64,000 nucleotides of DNA from Henriciella sp045287255. GTDB taxonomy: Bacteria; Pseudomonadota; Alphaproteobacteria; Caulobacterales; Hyphomonadaceae. The notes under the pieces were generated by a model. That model was not told the origin of the DNA. It ran no database searches and worked only from the letters and a program-made list of their open reading frames with translations. The stretch lies in assembly GCF_045287255.1 (NCBI RefSeq), contig NZ_CP137142.1:62001-126000 (forward strand), written 5' to 3'. The position numbers were made by a program, and so were the translations under genes. Each line of letters begins with the position of its first letter. Within the stretch, counting starts at the first letter, position 1. This document shows, piece after piece, positions 34,205 through 42,983 of the stretch.

Positions 34205-35002
34205 CTATTTAACCTCAAAGCTTAAAACGGTCGTGTAACTGCGTACATCTGTTTCAGCCCCTTCCGGGGCCGAGGCGATCCGGCGGACCATCAGGAGGTG
34301 GGCACCTGCAGTTAGCGGTGTGACACTGATCCTTCCATTCGGATCGGTTTGTAACTGCGTTTCGGGGTCTGCTTCCTCGCGGCTGCCGCTCGGTGTGAAC
34401 CAGGTCACGCGTTGATCGGTGATGGCTTGATCCTCGAACACAATTTGAATCTCAAAGGGTTCACCAGTCACCAAATTGGTTGGGTTTTGGAGGGGCACGA
34501 TATGAAGTCGACCAATCCGTGTGTCGAGCACTGTATCAGAGGCTTCACCGCGGGTGATGTAGAAGTCAGACACCGTGGCAGTCTGCGATGTCAAAACCGG
34601 TGTGCCTTCTGGCAGGGTCTCTACGCTTAAGCCGTCCCGGCCCAAAAGGCGATAAGTGCCATCAATCAAGGCCGCCTGTCCGGTGCGACCGAGGCGTTCA
34701 CCACTGGACAGGCGATAGGTGCCCTTAGCGGTCAGGGCGGTTTCAACAAAGGTGCGGCTATTGCTGCTGGCAATCGTCTCGAAGGGGCGCTTTGTTCCCT
34801 CCGGATCCACGATCGTCCAGTGGTCAGACTTCAATGCGATATCGGCATGGGGGAAGTCATCGCTGAAGCTTGCCATCATGCGAACTGTGCCGTCTTCCTC
34901 TGCCCTGTCGATAACAGGCCAGAGGAAGCCCGCATGGGCCGCGGCTGGCATAGCCGGCAGAAACGCCAGAGCCATGCCAGATATGAAAGAGCGAAGCCGC
35001 AT
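34205..35002 (-). CDS. DUF4198 family periplasmic protein
   Basis: 265-residue exported protein with a clear signal peptide (SGMALAFLPAMPAAAHAG, cleavage near residue 23) and an all-beta DUF4198 fold, as found in proteins linked to metal or heme uptake. GRISVTPLTAGAHLLMVRR near the C-terminus is the typical closing motif. It follows the DUF6607 gene with a 1-base overlap and lies across a Fur-type control region from a TonB-dependent receptor. A role in iron or heme acquisition is inferred from this context. Confidence 0.85.
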   Translation of the reverse strand: MRLRSFISGMALAFLPAMPAAAHAGFLWPVIDRAEEDGTVRMMASFSDDFPHADIALKSDHWTIVDPEGTKRPFETIASSNSRTFVETALTAKGTYRLSSGERLGRTGQAALIDGTYRLLGRDGLSVETLPEGTPVLTSQTATVSDFYITRGEASDTVLDTRIGRLHIVPLQNPTNLVTGEPFEIQIVFEDQAITDQRVTWFTPSGSREEADPETQLQTDPNGRISVTPLTAGAHLLMVRRIASAPEGAETDVRSYTTVLSFEVK

Positions 35003-36045
35003 TAGTAGACGCTCGCAACTTTTGTGGTTGGGCGCAGACGTTCTGTCACGTCACCAACATCCGGGGTTACGAAGCTGCGGATTACTGCGCGGGCTTCTGT
35101 TAGCGCGGGTTCCAATGTGGTTTCACCGGCCTGAATTTGGTCGGCTAGTTCCAGCAGCGGCATATAGAGCGGCTCGGTTTCGCCTTTGATCGTGATGGCG
35201 AAGGCCTCATGTTCAGCCTCAATCGCAGTCCATTCTGCGCGGACTCCAGCCCAGAAATCACCAGTTGCTGCCCAGTAATTATCAGCCGCTTCAACCGGGT
35301 AATCATCATATTTGCGATAGGTGTTCACACCGATTTCGCGGACGAGGGCTTGAGGTTCATCGCTTAGGATCAGCTTGGCATTGTCTTGCTCATGCACCCA
35401 GCCCCAAGGGGTGATGACATGGCGATTAACCGCATCAATCGTGTGATAATCGTCTCGTGTTGTCATATCGCGGCGGGGGAGAGGACGCCATTCCATTGGC
35501 GGGGTCCAAGCGGCCAGCCCGTCATCATAGGTCCAGCGCGCGACGGCTCCATAGCGGGGGGCGTCATCGACCTGATACACCGTTTGCGACCATGCACCCG
35601 TTCGTTCGCTGACTGGTACGTCTCGCCATTCCCAGGCATTGCCACCGATAAAGACGAGAACGCGCTCAGGCTGATACTGCCAGTCCTGCCGCCAGTGCTT
35701 GACGACAATAGGGGCGCTGTCAGGGCCAACCACCAGCGTGTGTTGCAGGCTGATAAAGTCACCGCGATCTTCCACGACGCGCACCACTTCATGACCACCG
35801 GACAGCTTGGGTTCCTTCAACTCATAACCTTCAACAAAGGAAACGGTTTCTGTGAAGTCGAAAGAGACTTTGTAATTCCCGGTCATTGCCAGAATTGACT
35901 CCCTGTCGCGTTCGAACTGGGCCTTGTCGGTCTGGGTTGTTCCCGCCTGCGCTGTTGCAGCTGGGGTGGCAGCGAGCGGTGCGGTGGCGCAGGCGGCGAG
36001 CAGGCCAGCCGCCATCAGAGCGAGAGATAGGTGAGCACGTTTCAT
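35002..36045 (-). CDS. DUF6607 family exported lipoprotein
   Basis: 347-residue protein with an N-terminal signal and lipobox-like LLAAC (Cys19), then a large conserved domain (DRESILAMTGNYKVSFDFTETVSF, WRQDWQYQPERVLVFIGGNAWEWRDV, NRHVITPWGWVHEQDNAKL) that matches the DUF6607 family. The function is not known; the family often accompanies TonB-dependent receptors and heme-uptake genes. It is the first gene of the DUF6607-DUF4198 unit, divergent from the receptor at 36172, and probably shares its iron control. Confidence 0.82.
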   Translation of the reverse strand: MKRAHLSLALMAAGLLAACATAPLAATPAATAQAGTTQTDKAQFERDRESILAMTGNYKVSFDFTETVSFVEGYELKEPKLSGGHEVVRVVEDRGDFISLQHTLVVGPDSAPIVVKHWRQDWQYQPERVLVFIGGNAWEWRDVPVSERTGAWSQTVYQVDDAPRYGAVARWTYDDGLAAWTPPMEWRPLPRRDMTTRDDYHTIDAVNRHVITPWGWVHEQDNAKLILSDEPQALVREIGVNTYRKYDDYPVEAADNYWAATGDFWAGVRAEWTAIEAEHEAFAITIKGETEPLYMPLLELADQIQAGETTLEPALTEARAVIRSFVTPDVGDVTERLRPTTKVASVY

Positions 36046-36093
36046 AATTGTCTGTCTCCAAAGGGTCGAGTTTGAAAAAGTTCATATTGTATA

Positions 36094-36153
36094 TGAGAAT
36101 CACTTGCAATCGCAAAAACAGGCTTTAAAGCACATTTTTGAGAATGATTATCA
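36094..36153. promoter_or_regulatory. Fur-type iron boxes in divergent promoter
   Basis: TGAGAATGATTATCA at 36139-36153 matches the Fur 7-1-7 consensus TGATAAT-N-ATTATCA at all arm positions except one. A weaker site, TGAGAATCACTTGCA at 36094-36108, matches 10-11 positions. Both lie between the DUF6607 and receptor genes, so Fur-iron would repress both directions. Confidence 0.7.
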
Positions 36154-36171
36154 GAAACAAAAGGTGGCTCT

Positions 36172-38337
36172 ATGTCCTTTCCCCATGAACAGAAGGTTTC
36201 AGCGCTTCGGGCTGCGCTCCTCGCTTCCGCAGCAATGCTCTCGACCGGCGTGAGCTTCGCCGAGGTCCCTGCCGATGAAGAAGAATTGCGCGAAGATACG
36301 ATCACGGTTTACGGCACATCCAATCCAATCGCGGTGTTTGATTATCCCGGACAGGTGACGGTGATTGATCGCGAAGCCATCGATACGCTATCGCCGAGCG
36401 CGCCTTCCGATCTGTTGCGCGATGTGCCCGGTGTTGACTTTGCTGGCGGACCACGTCGGACGGGTGAAGCGCCGAGCATTCGCGGTTTGTCCGGTGAGAA
36501 TGTTCTGATCCTGCTTGATGGTGCCCGCCAATCCTTCATCTCTGCCCATGACGGCCGTTTCTTCCTCGACCCGGAAATTCTCGGGACGGCGGAAGTTGTC
36601 CGGGGCCCCGCCTCAGCCTTGTATGGGTCTGGTGCTGTCGGTGGGGTCCTGGCTTTCGAAACGGTCGATGCTGAAGACTTGCTGCGGGAAGATGAAACCT
36701 GGGGCGCGCGTGTGCGTGCAGGCTATCAAAGCGTCAATGAAGAAGCCTTCGGGACGGTGACCGCCTTCACAAAGCAAGGTGAGTTGGATGCGCTGGCAAG
36801 TTTTGGATTGCGTCAGTCAGGTGATATTGAGCTTGGCTCAGGGGCTGACTTGCCCTCCGATGATGAGATTGAAACCGGCCTGATCAAGTTTGGCTATGCG
36901 TTCAGCGATGCCTTGTCGGCAGACCTCTCTTGGCAGATCTTCAACAATACTGCGATTGAGCCAAATAATGGTCAGGGCACGCTCGGGACGGGGGATGATG
37001 TCCTCGATCGCGATGTTGAGAAAGATGTTGAGACAGAGACCTGGCGGGCAGGTTTGAACTTTGACCCGGTTTCCGATCTGATCGACACGCAGTTCACGAT
37101 TTACCAGTCCACGTCTTTTGTTGATGAGTTTGATCCCACGACACAGCGCACCACTGTGCGAGAGATCGAAACGCAGGGGCTTTCGCTGCGCAATGCCTCA
37201 CGCTTTGATCTGGGTGGGGTTGCGACCACGCTGACATTTGGTGGTGACTGGTATGAGGATGAGCAGACGGGCTTTGATACTGATGCAGCAAGCGGTGTTC
37301 GCGCCGGTGTGCCAAATGGCAGTTCAGAATTTACGGGTCTGTTTGCGCAGATTGAGGCCGAGATTGACCAGCCTCTTGGCCTTCCGGGCAGCCTGATCGT
37401 TATTCCGGCTGTGCGTTATGACACTTTCGAAAGTGACGCAGACGGACAGACTGAAACCGGCAGTGATGAAGAGGTTTCGCCGCGCTTTGCCCTGAGTTAT
37501 GGCCCGACCGAGTGGTTCCGGGTGTTTGGCTCTTATTCCGAAGGCTTCCGGGCCCCGTCAATCAATGAACTCTATCTGGATGGTGTGCACTTCCCGGTAC
37601 CGCATCCAACACTGTTCAACCCGCAAATGGGTCAGTTTGTTTTCGTCAATAACAACTTCATTCCCAATCCCAACCTGAAGCCAGAAACCAGTGAGACGCT
37701 GGAGTTCGGCTTCGGTGTCGATTTCCGCGATGCCTTCACAAGCGGTGACCGCTTGCAGGGTAAGATTTCCTACTTTGACAGTGATGTAAAAGACCTGATC
37801 AATTTGAGTGTGGATGTCGCTTTTGATCCAACCTGCTTTGTCGGGCCGAGCTTCTTTCCGTGCACAGCGGGCACGACCAATTCAGCCAATGTCGACAATG
37901 CGACGCTGGACGGGTTTGAAGCCGAATTTGCCTATGAAACCGAGCGCCTCTATGCGCGCCTGACGGCTTCTACGATTGATGGCACGGATGGCGAAACGGG
38001 CGCGGATGTTGGCGCGCTGACGCCTGACCGTCTTGCTCTTGATCTGGGCTGGCGCTTGCCCGACTGGAAAGCGCGTATCGGAAGCCGCATTCAGTTTGCC
38101 GGTGATTTTGAGCGTCAGGATTTAAACCGGGATGGGGACTTGGTAGTTGTTGAAGAGCGCGATGGCTATACCGCGTTTGATGTTTACGCGACCTGGCGCC
38201 CGGACTTTGCTGAAGGCCTGCGCTTCGATGTCAGCGTCGATAATGTCTTCGATGAGGATTATGAGCGCGTGTTTGCAGGCGTGTCTGAGCCAGGTCGCAA
38301 CGCCAAGTTCACCGTCACATATCAGTTCGGGGGATAG
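36172..38337 (+). CDS. TonB-dependent receptor, heme/hemoglobin type
   Basis: 721-residue outer-membrane receptor with signal peptide (to about residue 29), a plug domain (PGQVTVIDREAID ... DLLRDVPGVDFAGGPRRTGEAPSIRGLSGENVLILLDGARQ ... VRGPASALYGSGAVGGVLAFET) and a 22-strand barrel ending in TVTYQFGG. The FRAPSINELYLDGVHFPVPHP segment resembles the hemoglobin/transferrin receptor subgroup (FRAP-NEL box). The Fur-type box just upstream fits iron-regulated heme or siderophore uptake. No transport ATPase genes are adjacent. Confidence 0.9.
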   Translation: MSFPHEQKVSALRAALLASAAMLSTGVSFAEVPADEEELREDTITVYGTSNPIAVFDYPGQVTVIDREAIDTLSPSAPSDLLRDVPGVDFAGGPRRTGEAPSIRGLSGENVLILLDGARQSFISAHDGRFFLDPEILGTAEVVRGPASALYGSGAVGGVLAFETVDAEDLLREDETWGARVRAGYQSVNEEAFGTVTAFTKQGELDALASFGLRQSGDIELGSGADLPSDDEIETGLIKFGYAFSDALSADLSWQIFNNTAIEPNNGQGTLGTGDDVLDRDVEKDVETETWRAGLNFDPVSDLIDTQFTIYQSTSFVDEFDPTTQRTTVREIETQGLSLRNASRFDLGGVATTLTFGGDWYEDEQTGFDTDAASGVRAGVPNGSSEFTGLFAQIEAEIDQPLGLPGSLIVIPAVRYDTFESDADGQTETGSDEEVSPRFALSYGPTEWFRVFGSYSEGFRAPSINELYLDGVHFPVPHPTLFNPQMGQFVFVNNNFIPNPNLKPETSETLEFGFGVDFRDAFTSGDRLQGKISYFDSDVKDLINLSVDVAFDPTCFVGPSFFPCTAGTTNSANVDNATLDGFEAEFAYETERLYARLTASTIDGTDGETGADVGALTPDRLALDLGWRLPDWKARIGSRIQFAGDFERQDLNRDGDLVVVEERDGYTAFDVYATWRPDFAEGLRFDVSVDNVFDEDYERVFAGVSEPGRNAKFTVTYQFGG

Positions 38338-38346
38338 GGCTCTGAC

Positions 38347-39039
38347 CTATCGGGCGGCGTCATCTTCACAGATGATGCCGTCCACATGAGGGCTAGCAGC
38401 GTCTGCCTGCAGCTTGGTCTTGATGGTCCATGTGTAAAGCTTCGGGCCGTTGGTGCCGAGAATATCCCGCGCAGCCTCAACGTCCTCGCGCCAAACGGCG
38501 GCAAAGCCTGCCTGTTGATCACGGCAGTCTTGCACCGGCTGTATATCTTGCGGGGCAGCGAGATATCCAACCTGCACTTTCGGGGCGCGGGTTAGGAAAA
38601 TACGGGTCACCTTTTGCGAGAAGCTCATCAGCCGGATATTGGAGCTAAAGTTAGCCGCCTGACAGGTTTTCAGGACCGCTTCTGCGGTTTCCTGTTCTTG
38701 CCATGGGCTGTGCTTATGCGGCGGCTTTGTCTCGATGAAGACAGGCAGGTCTGATGGAAACGCTGCGAGGACTTGCGCCAGAGTTGGAATGGTCTCCGAG
38801 GTGGTGCCGAGCGTGATCTGCGCTAGCGCGTCTGAAGACAAGTCAAAGACATGCGAATCCTGCCCGGTCATTCGCTCCAGTGTCGCATCGTGGAAGACGA
38901 CAGGAATGCCATCAGCGGCAAGATGGACATCAAGCTCAATGCCATAGCCAGCTGCCGCAGCAGCCTTAAAGGCTGCCATAGAGTTTTCTGGAATGCCTTC
39001 GCTCCAGAGACCGCGATGAGCGATGATCTGAAGGGTCAC
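38347..39039 (-). CDS. Glycerophosphodiester phosphodiesterase
   Basis: 230-residue cytoplasmic GDPD (UgpQ-like) that hydrolyses glycerophosphodiesters to glycerol 3-phosphate and alcohol. TIM-barrel signatures: IAHRGLWSEGIPENSMAAFKAA (His8/Arg9), GIELDVHLAADGIPVVFHD with catalytic Glu/Asp and His, and a closing TWTIKTK. It overlaps the RidA gene by 4 bases (its start lies in that stop), so they are co-transcribed. Confidence 0.93.
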   Translation of the reverse strand: MTLQIIAHRGLWSEGIPENSMAAFKAAAAAGYGIELDVHLAADGIPVVFHDATLERMTGQDSHVFDLSSDALAQITLGTTSETIPTLAQVLAAFPSDLPVFIETKPPHKHSPWQEQETAEAVLKTCQAANFSSNIRLMSFSQKVTRIFLTRAPKVQVGYLAAPQDIQPVQDCRDQQAGFAAVWREDVEAARDILGTNGPKLYTWTIKTKLQADAASPHVDGIICEDDAAR

Positions 39040-39494
39040 GAGACCTCGAACACCCCATCAATTTCAACCGCAACACCAAGTGGCAGAACCGGGCAGGAGA
39101 CCGCGGAACGGGCATGACGGCCCGCGTCTCCGAACACGTCAACCATCAGGTCAGAGCAGCCATTGATGACTTGCGGGATGGACGTGAAGTTTGGATTGCA
39201 GCTGACAAACCCGCCTAATTTTACAACGCGCTTGACCCGTGAAAGCTCGCCCAATGCGGCTTTGCACTGGGCAATCAGATTAATGCCGCAAAGGCGCGCA
39301 GCAGCTTGTCCTGCAGCAAGGTCCATATTGTCGCCTAGGCGGCCTAGCGTCAGCCCATCTGGACCAGCGCTGACCTGTCCAGAAACAAACAGGTGGTTTC
39401 CAGACAATACGAAAGGCACATAGTTGGCCACAGCTTTCATGGGAGCGGGCAGAGTAATGCCAAGCGCAGCGAGGCGGTCTTCAGGGGAACTCAT
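39036..39494 (-). CDS. RidA/YjgF family protein
   Basis: 152-residue member of the RidA superfamily, whose founder deaminates reactive enamines/imines from PLP enzymes. HLFVSGQVSAGPDG and GRHARSAVSCPVLPLGVAVEIDGVFEV (with the conserved Arg) are visible; the subfamily is the longer RidA type with LGITLPAPMKAVANYVPFV. Precise subgroup activity is uncertain, since not all retain deaminase function. Confidence 0.9.
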   Translation of the reverse strand: MSSPEDRLAALGITLPAPMKAVANYVPFVLSGNHLFVSGQVSAGPDGLTLGRLGDNMDLAAGQAAARLCGINLIAQCKAALGELSRVKRVVKLGGFVSCNPNFTSIPQVINGCSDLMVDVFGDAGRHARSAVSCPVLPLGVAVEIDGVFEVS

Positions 39495-39520
39495 GGGGTC
39501 TCTCCAGGTGACTGAACGGC

Positions 39521-40783
39521 TTACGACTTAGCCCGAATTTCCCGCCCCGTCATCACACTCATGCGTCCAAATTTTTCGCGTGCAAGATCAGAGGCCCGCT
39601 CGGCTTTTGCACGCTTTTCGACACGTGGATCAATCAGGTCACGCTCATCCCCGCGGGCTTCTTGCAAGTGGGAGAGGCCAACACCGATCAAACGATATTC
39701 CTGCCCGTTCCGGGTTTCACGTTCCAAGAGCGGGCGTACGGATCGAAACAGCGTTTGGGCGAGCTGTGTCCCTGTTGGCAGCGTAACGCTGCGGGTCAGG
39801 CTGCGAAATTGTTTCGTCTTGAGTTTCAGGGTGATCGTGGTGCCTTCAATCCCGTGTTTCTTGGCCCGTGTTGCGGTCTCTTCACAGACCAGCCAGAGCT
39901 TGTCCTCAAGGATGGCCGGGTCAGAAATATCGGTTTCAAAAGTGCGCTCGGCCGAAACGGATTTACGCTCGCTTGTCGTATGGACCGGACGGTTATCGAT
40001 GCCATTGGCGCGCTGGTGAAGCCACAGTCCTGTCTCGCCATAGCGTCCAATCAGGTCACGGACTTCGAGTCTTTGAACATCGCCAACAGTCTTGAAGCCT
40101 GCACGCTCCAGCTTGCGGGCAAAGGCCGGGCCAACCCCATGCAAAAAACCAATTGGTCTTGGAGCAAGAAGGGCTTTGGCCTCGCCGGATGAAATTGCGG
40201 CAAAGCCACGGGGTTTATCAAGTTCACTGGCGGTTTTGGCGAGGAACTTGTTTTCGGACAGACCGATAGAGATGGTGATCCCGATCTCTTCCTCAATTTC
40301 ACGCGCCACGCGTGACAGGGCAGCGGCTGGTATCGCGCCGTTGATCTTCTCTGTCCCGGTTAAATCCAGATACCCCTCATCAATACTGATCATCTGAACC
40401 AAGGGGGTGAGCGCTTCCAGTTTGGAGCGAATTTGTCGGGAAGCGGTTGAGTAAGCGTCCCGGCTTGGCCGAACAACAACCGCATCTGGGCAGGCTTTAA
40501 GCGCTTTGAACATTGGCATGGCAGAGCGAACACCGTGCAAGCGCGCAATATAGCAGCATGTCGCCACCACACCGCGTTTGCCGCCGCCAACGATGACGGG
40601 TTTATCGCGTAAGTCAGGATTGTCGCGCTTTTCAATCGCGGCAAAAAACGCATCGCAATCAATGTGGGCAATCGCCAGGCGATCAAGCTCTTTATGCAAG
40701 AATAGCCGCTCGGAGCCACAGGTAGTGCAGCTTGTCAGGGCGGCCTCAACGACCGTATCGCAGTCGCGGCAAAGACTCCACAT
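39521..40783 (-). CDS. dinB: DNA polymerase IV with N-terminal zinc-finger-like motif
   Basis: 420-residue Y-family translesion polymerase. Asp42 and Asp44 in IAHIDCDAFFAAIE and the SIDEGYLDL acidic pair form the catalytic site; RSAMPMFKALKACPDAVVV follows. The N-terminus carries two cysteine pairs (Cys5, Cys8, Cys19, Cys22), a zinc-ribbon-like extension seen in alphaproteobacterial DinB but absent in E. coli. A SOS box lies 5 bases before its start codon, so it should be damage-induced through LexA. Confidence 0.93.
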   Translation of the reverse strand: MWSLCRDCDTVVEAALTSCTTCGSERLFLHKELDRLAIAHIDCDAFFAAIEKRDNPDLRDKPVIVGGGKRGVVATCCYIARLHGVRSAMPMFKALKACPDAVVVRPSRDAYSTASRQIRSKLEALTPLVQMISIDEGYLDLTGTEKINGAIPAAALSRVAREIEEEIGITISIGLSENKFLAKTASELDKPRGFAAISSGEAKALLAPRPIGFLHGVGPAFARKLERAGFKTVGDVQRLEVRDLIGRYGETGLWLHQRANGIDNRPVHTTSERKSVSAERTFETDISDPAILEDKLWLVCEETATRAKKHGIEGTTITLKLKTKQFRSLTRSVTLPTGTQLAQTLFRSVRPLLERETRNGQEYRLIGVGLSHLQEARGDERDLIDPRVEKRAKAERASDLAREKFGRMSVMTGREIRAKS

Positions 40784-40788
40784 AAAAT

Positions 40789-40803
40789 GTTCTTGCCATG
40801 TTC
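40789..40803. promoter_or_regulatory. LexA (SOS) box upstream of dinB
   Basis: GTTC-TTGCCAT-GTTC, an exact alphaproteobacterial LexA site (GTTC-N7-GTTC). It is 5 bases upstream of the dinB start on the minus strand, within the 115-base divergent gap with divK. Confidence 0.7.
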
Positions 40804-40898
40804 CATCGCATTTTACAAGCGGCGCAGGTTTTGCAAATCAAAAGTTAACGAAGAATCGATTAGACACGCTATGCGGAGTAAAAGGGTACCCTTCTGAA

Positions 40899-41291
40899 AT
40901 GACGGATACGCCGGACAAAACGGTTCTGATTGTTGAGGATAACCCCCTCAATATGCGCCTCTTCAGCGACCTGCTCGAAGTGTCAGGTTACCGTGTCCTG
41001 AAATGTGTCGATGGGCGCGAGGTGAACCGCCTGGCCCTGACTGAACAACCGAATTTGATCGTCATGGATATACAGCTTCCGGAAGTGTCAGGACTCGATA
41101 TTACCCGTTGGCTCAAAGATGATGAGCGTACTCGCGATATTCCGGTATTGGCTGTTACGGCCTTTGCCATGCGTACCGATGAAATGCTGGTTCGTGAGGC
41201 TGGATGTGAGGCTTATTTATCCAAGCCTATTCAGATCAAGTCCTTCATCCAAACGGTCGATAGTCTGGTTGAAGGAAAGGCCGCGGCGTGA
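40899..41291 (+). CDS. divK: Cell-cycle response regulator DivK
   Basis: 130-residue single-domain response regulator. The acidic pocket (Glu13-Asp14), phospho-acceptor Asp57 (MDIQLPEVSG) and conserved Lys109 (LSKP) are all present. The ILIVEDNPLNMRLFSDLLEVSGY and TAFAMRTDEMLVREAGCEAYLSKPI segments match Caulobacter DivK, a key switch in polarity and CtrA control. ATG 40899 is chosen because homology begins there. The stop overlaps the GTG start of pleD, giving a translationally coupled divK-pleD operon as in Caulobacter. Confidence 0.93.
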   Translation: MTDTPDKTVLIVEDNPLNMRLFSDLLEVSGYRVLKCVDGREVNRLALTEQPNLIVMDIQLPEVSGLDITRWLKDDERTRDIPVLAVTAFAMRTDEMLVREAGCEAYLSKPIQIKSFIQTVDSLVEGKAAA

Positions 41292-42655
41292 GTGCCCGCG
41301 TCCTTGTCGTCGATGATATCGAGGCGAACCGGCGGCTGATGAAAGCCAAGCTGGAAAATCGCTATCATACGGTTTCTCTAGCGGCGAATGGGCATGAAGC
41401 TCTAGACCTCGCTGTGCGTGAAGAGCCCCAGATCATCCTGCTGGATGTGATGATGCCTGGCATGGACGGGTATGAAGTTTGCCGTCGTTTAAAGACGATG
41501 CCGGAGACTCGGCACATTCCTGTTGCCATGCTTACAGCCCTCACCGATGCTGAAGATCGTGTGCGGGGTCTCGAAGCAGGCGCCGATGATTTCTTGTCCA
41601 AACCGATTGATGATGAATCGCTATTTGCTCGTATCGAAGCGCTTGGCCGATACGGATCGGTCACGGCGCAATTGCGGGAACAGAACGCCCGCACCGCTTC
41701 AGCAGACCTGTTAAGCGCGGAAGAGCAGGCGCGCATCGATGCGTCTGCCTGCATCATGGTGCTGGATGAGAATATCGACCGGGCCCGCCAGATGGCACAG
41801 AAGATTTGTGGGATCGGCCATAAAGTTGTGCTCTGGCAGGATGCGGAAGGGCAGGCGAGCCTTGCTTCAGAACATCTCGACCTGATCATTCTCTCGCTCT
41901 CCGGACAATCGCATGACCCATTAAGGCTATGTGCGAATTTCAAGGCGGCAGGAATGACAGACAAGCTCAGCATTCTGGTGACTTATAGCCAACCTGATCA
42001 CATGCGCGCGACCACAGCGATGGGGCTTGGCGCTAGCGACATGGTGCGCATTCCCGTCAACCAACAAGAATTGATCGCGCGGATCCGCACGCAGCTCCGT
42101 CGCCAGCGCTATGTCGATATTCTGCGCAAGCGGATTGATCGCGGTCTGGAGCTTTCCATCCTTGATCAGCTGACTGGGCTTTATAATCGCCGTTATATGC
42201 TCAACCAGCTGGAACAGTGGCGAAAACGCTCAGAGAGTGGTGGTGGTCCAGTGTCTGTTGTCTCGCTGGATATTGACCATTTCAAAGCTATCAATGACCG
42301 ATATGGGCATCAGGCAGGTGATCAGGTCTTAGAATCATTTGCTAAGCGCTTGCGCCAGAATATCCGGCCCAAGGATATTGCCTGTCGCCCCGGCGGCGAG
42401 GAATTTCTCGTCATCATGCCAGAAACCAATGTTGAAAATGCGCAGATGGGCGCTGAACGCATTCGTCATGCCATCGCCGCCGAACCCTTCATGGTCGATG
42501 GGCAGAAGACCCAGCTGAAAGTGACCGTGAGTGCGGGGGTCGCCACATTCCTGGATAAAGACGAAACGGTTGCAGAGCTGCTTCATCGCGCGGATCAGGC
42601 GCTCTATACCGCTAAACAAGGTGGCCGTAATCAGGTGATCAGCCTCGCGGCTTAA
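41288..42655 (+). CDS. pleD: PleD, diguanylate cyclase response regulator
   Basis: 455-residue REC-REC-GGDEF protein that makes cyclic di-GMP. The first receiver has Asp53 (LLDVMMPG) as phospho-acceptor. The second receiver (about 150-270) is degenerate, with ILSLSG where an Asp would stand, typical of the PleD adaptor. The catalytic loop is GGEEF (369-373), with an inhibitory I-site RxxD (Arg360 to Asp363) exactly 5 residues before it, so the enzyme should be active and product-inhibited. GTG start. Together with DivK it would control pole development, motility or stalk formation. Confidence 0.95.
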   Translation: MSARVLVVDDIEANRRLMKAKLENRYHTVSLAANGHEALDLAVREEPQIILLDVMMPGMDGYEVCRRLKTMPETRHIPVAMLTALTDAEDRVRGLEAGADDFLSKPIDDESLFARIEALGRYGSVTAQLREQNARTASADLLSAEEQARIDASACIMVLDENIDRARQMAQKICGIGHKVVLWQDAEGQASLASEHLDLIILSLSGQSHDPLRLCANFKAAGMTDKLSILVTYSQPDHMRATTAMGLGASDMVRIPVNQQELIARIRTQLRRQRYVDILRKRIDRGLELSILDQLTGLYNRRYMLNQLEQWRKRSESGGGPVSVVSLDIDHFKAINDRYGHQAGDQVLESFAKRLRQNIRPKDIACRPGGEEFLVIMPETNVENAQMGAERIRHAIAAEPFMVDGQKTQLKVTVSAGVATFLDKDETVAELLHRADQALYTAKQGGRNQVISLAA

Positions 42656-42661
42656 ACTCCA

Positions 42662-42692
42662 CAAAAACAAAAGCCGGACACATGGCCCGGCT
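42662..42692 (-). terminator. Intrinsic terminator of rpmG
   Basis: On the minus strand AGCCGG-GCCATGTG-T-CCGGCT (6-bp stem) is followed by TTTTGTTTTTG. It lies 30 bases beyond the rpmG stop; it may also serve pleD on the other strand. Confidence 0.7.
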
Positions 42693-42720
42693 CTTACACT
42701 CATTGCGAAGAAAGCTGATC

Positions 42721-42888
42721 TTACTTGATCTTGCCTTCTTTGAACTCAACGTGCTTTTTCACGACTGGGTCATACTTACGCTTGACCATTTTTTCAGTCA
42801 TGTTGCGTGGGTTCTTCTTGGTTACGTAGAAGAAGCCAGTGCCTGCAGTAGAGTTCAGGCGAATTTTGATCGTTGCCGGTTTGGCCAT
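42721..42888 (-). CDS. rpmG: 50S ribosomal protein L33
   Basis: 55-residue ribosomal protein (MAKPATIKIRLNSTAGTGFF then YVTKKNPRN-MTEKMVKRKYDPVVKKHVEFKEGKIK). It matches bacterial L33 of the zinc-free type (no CxxC pairs; no cysteines). Transcribed alone, with a terminator downstream. Too short to be picked by common length cut-offs, but composition and motifs leave no doubt. Confidence 0.97.
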   Translation of the reverse strand: MAKPATIKIRLNSTAGTGFFYVTKKNPRNMTEKMVKRKYDPVVKKHVEFKEGKIK

Positions 42889-42983
42889 AGCGGTGCGCCT
42901 TCTAAATCAGGGCTGAAACTGGAAAACGCGTCTAATGATGGAGAGGCGGCTCTGAGTCAACCGGGAAGTCACAGGATCACGGC

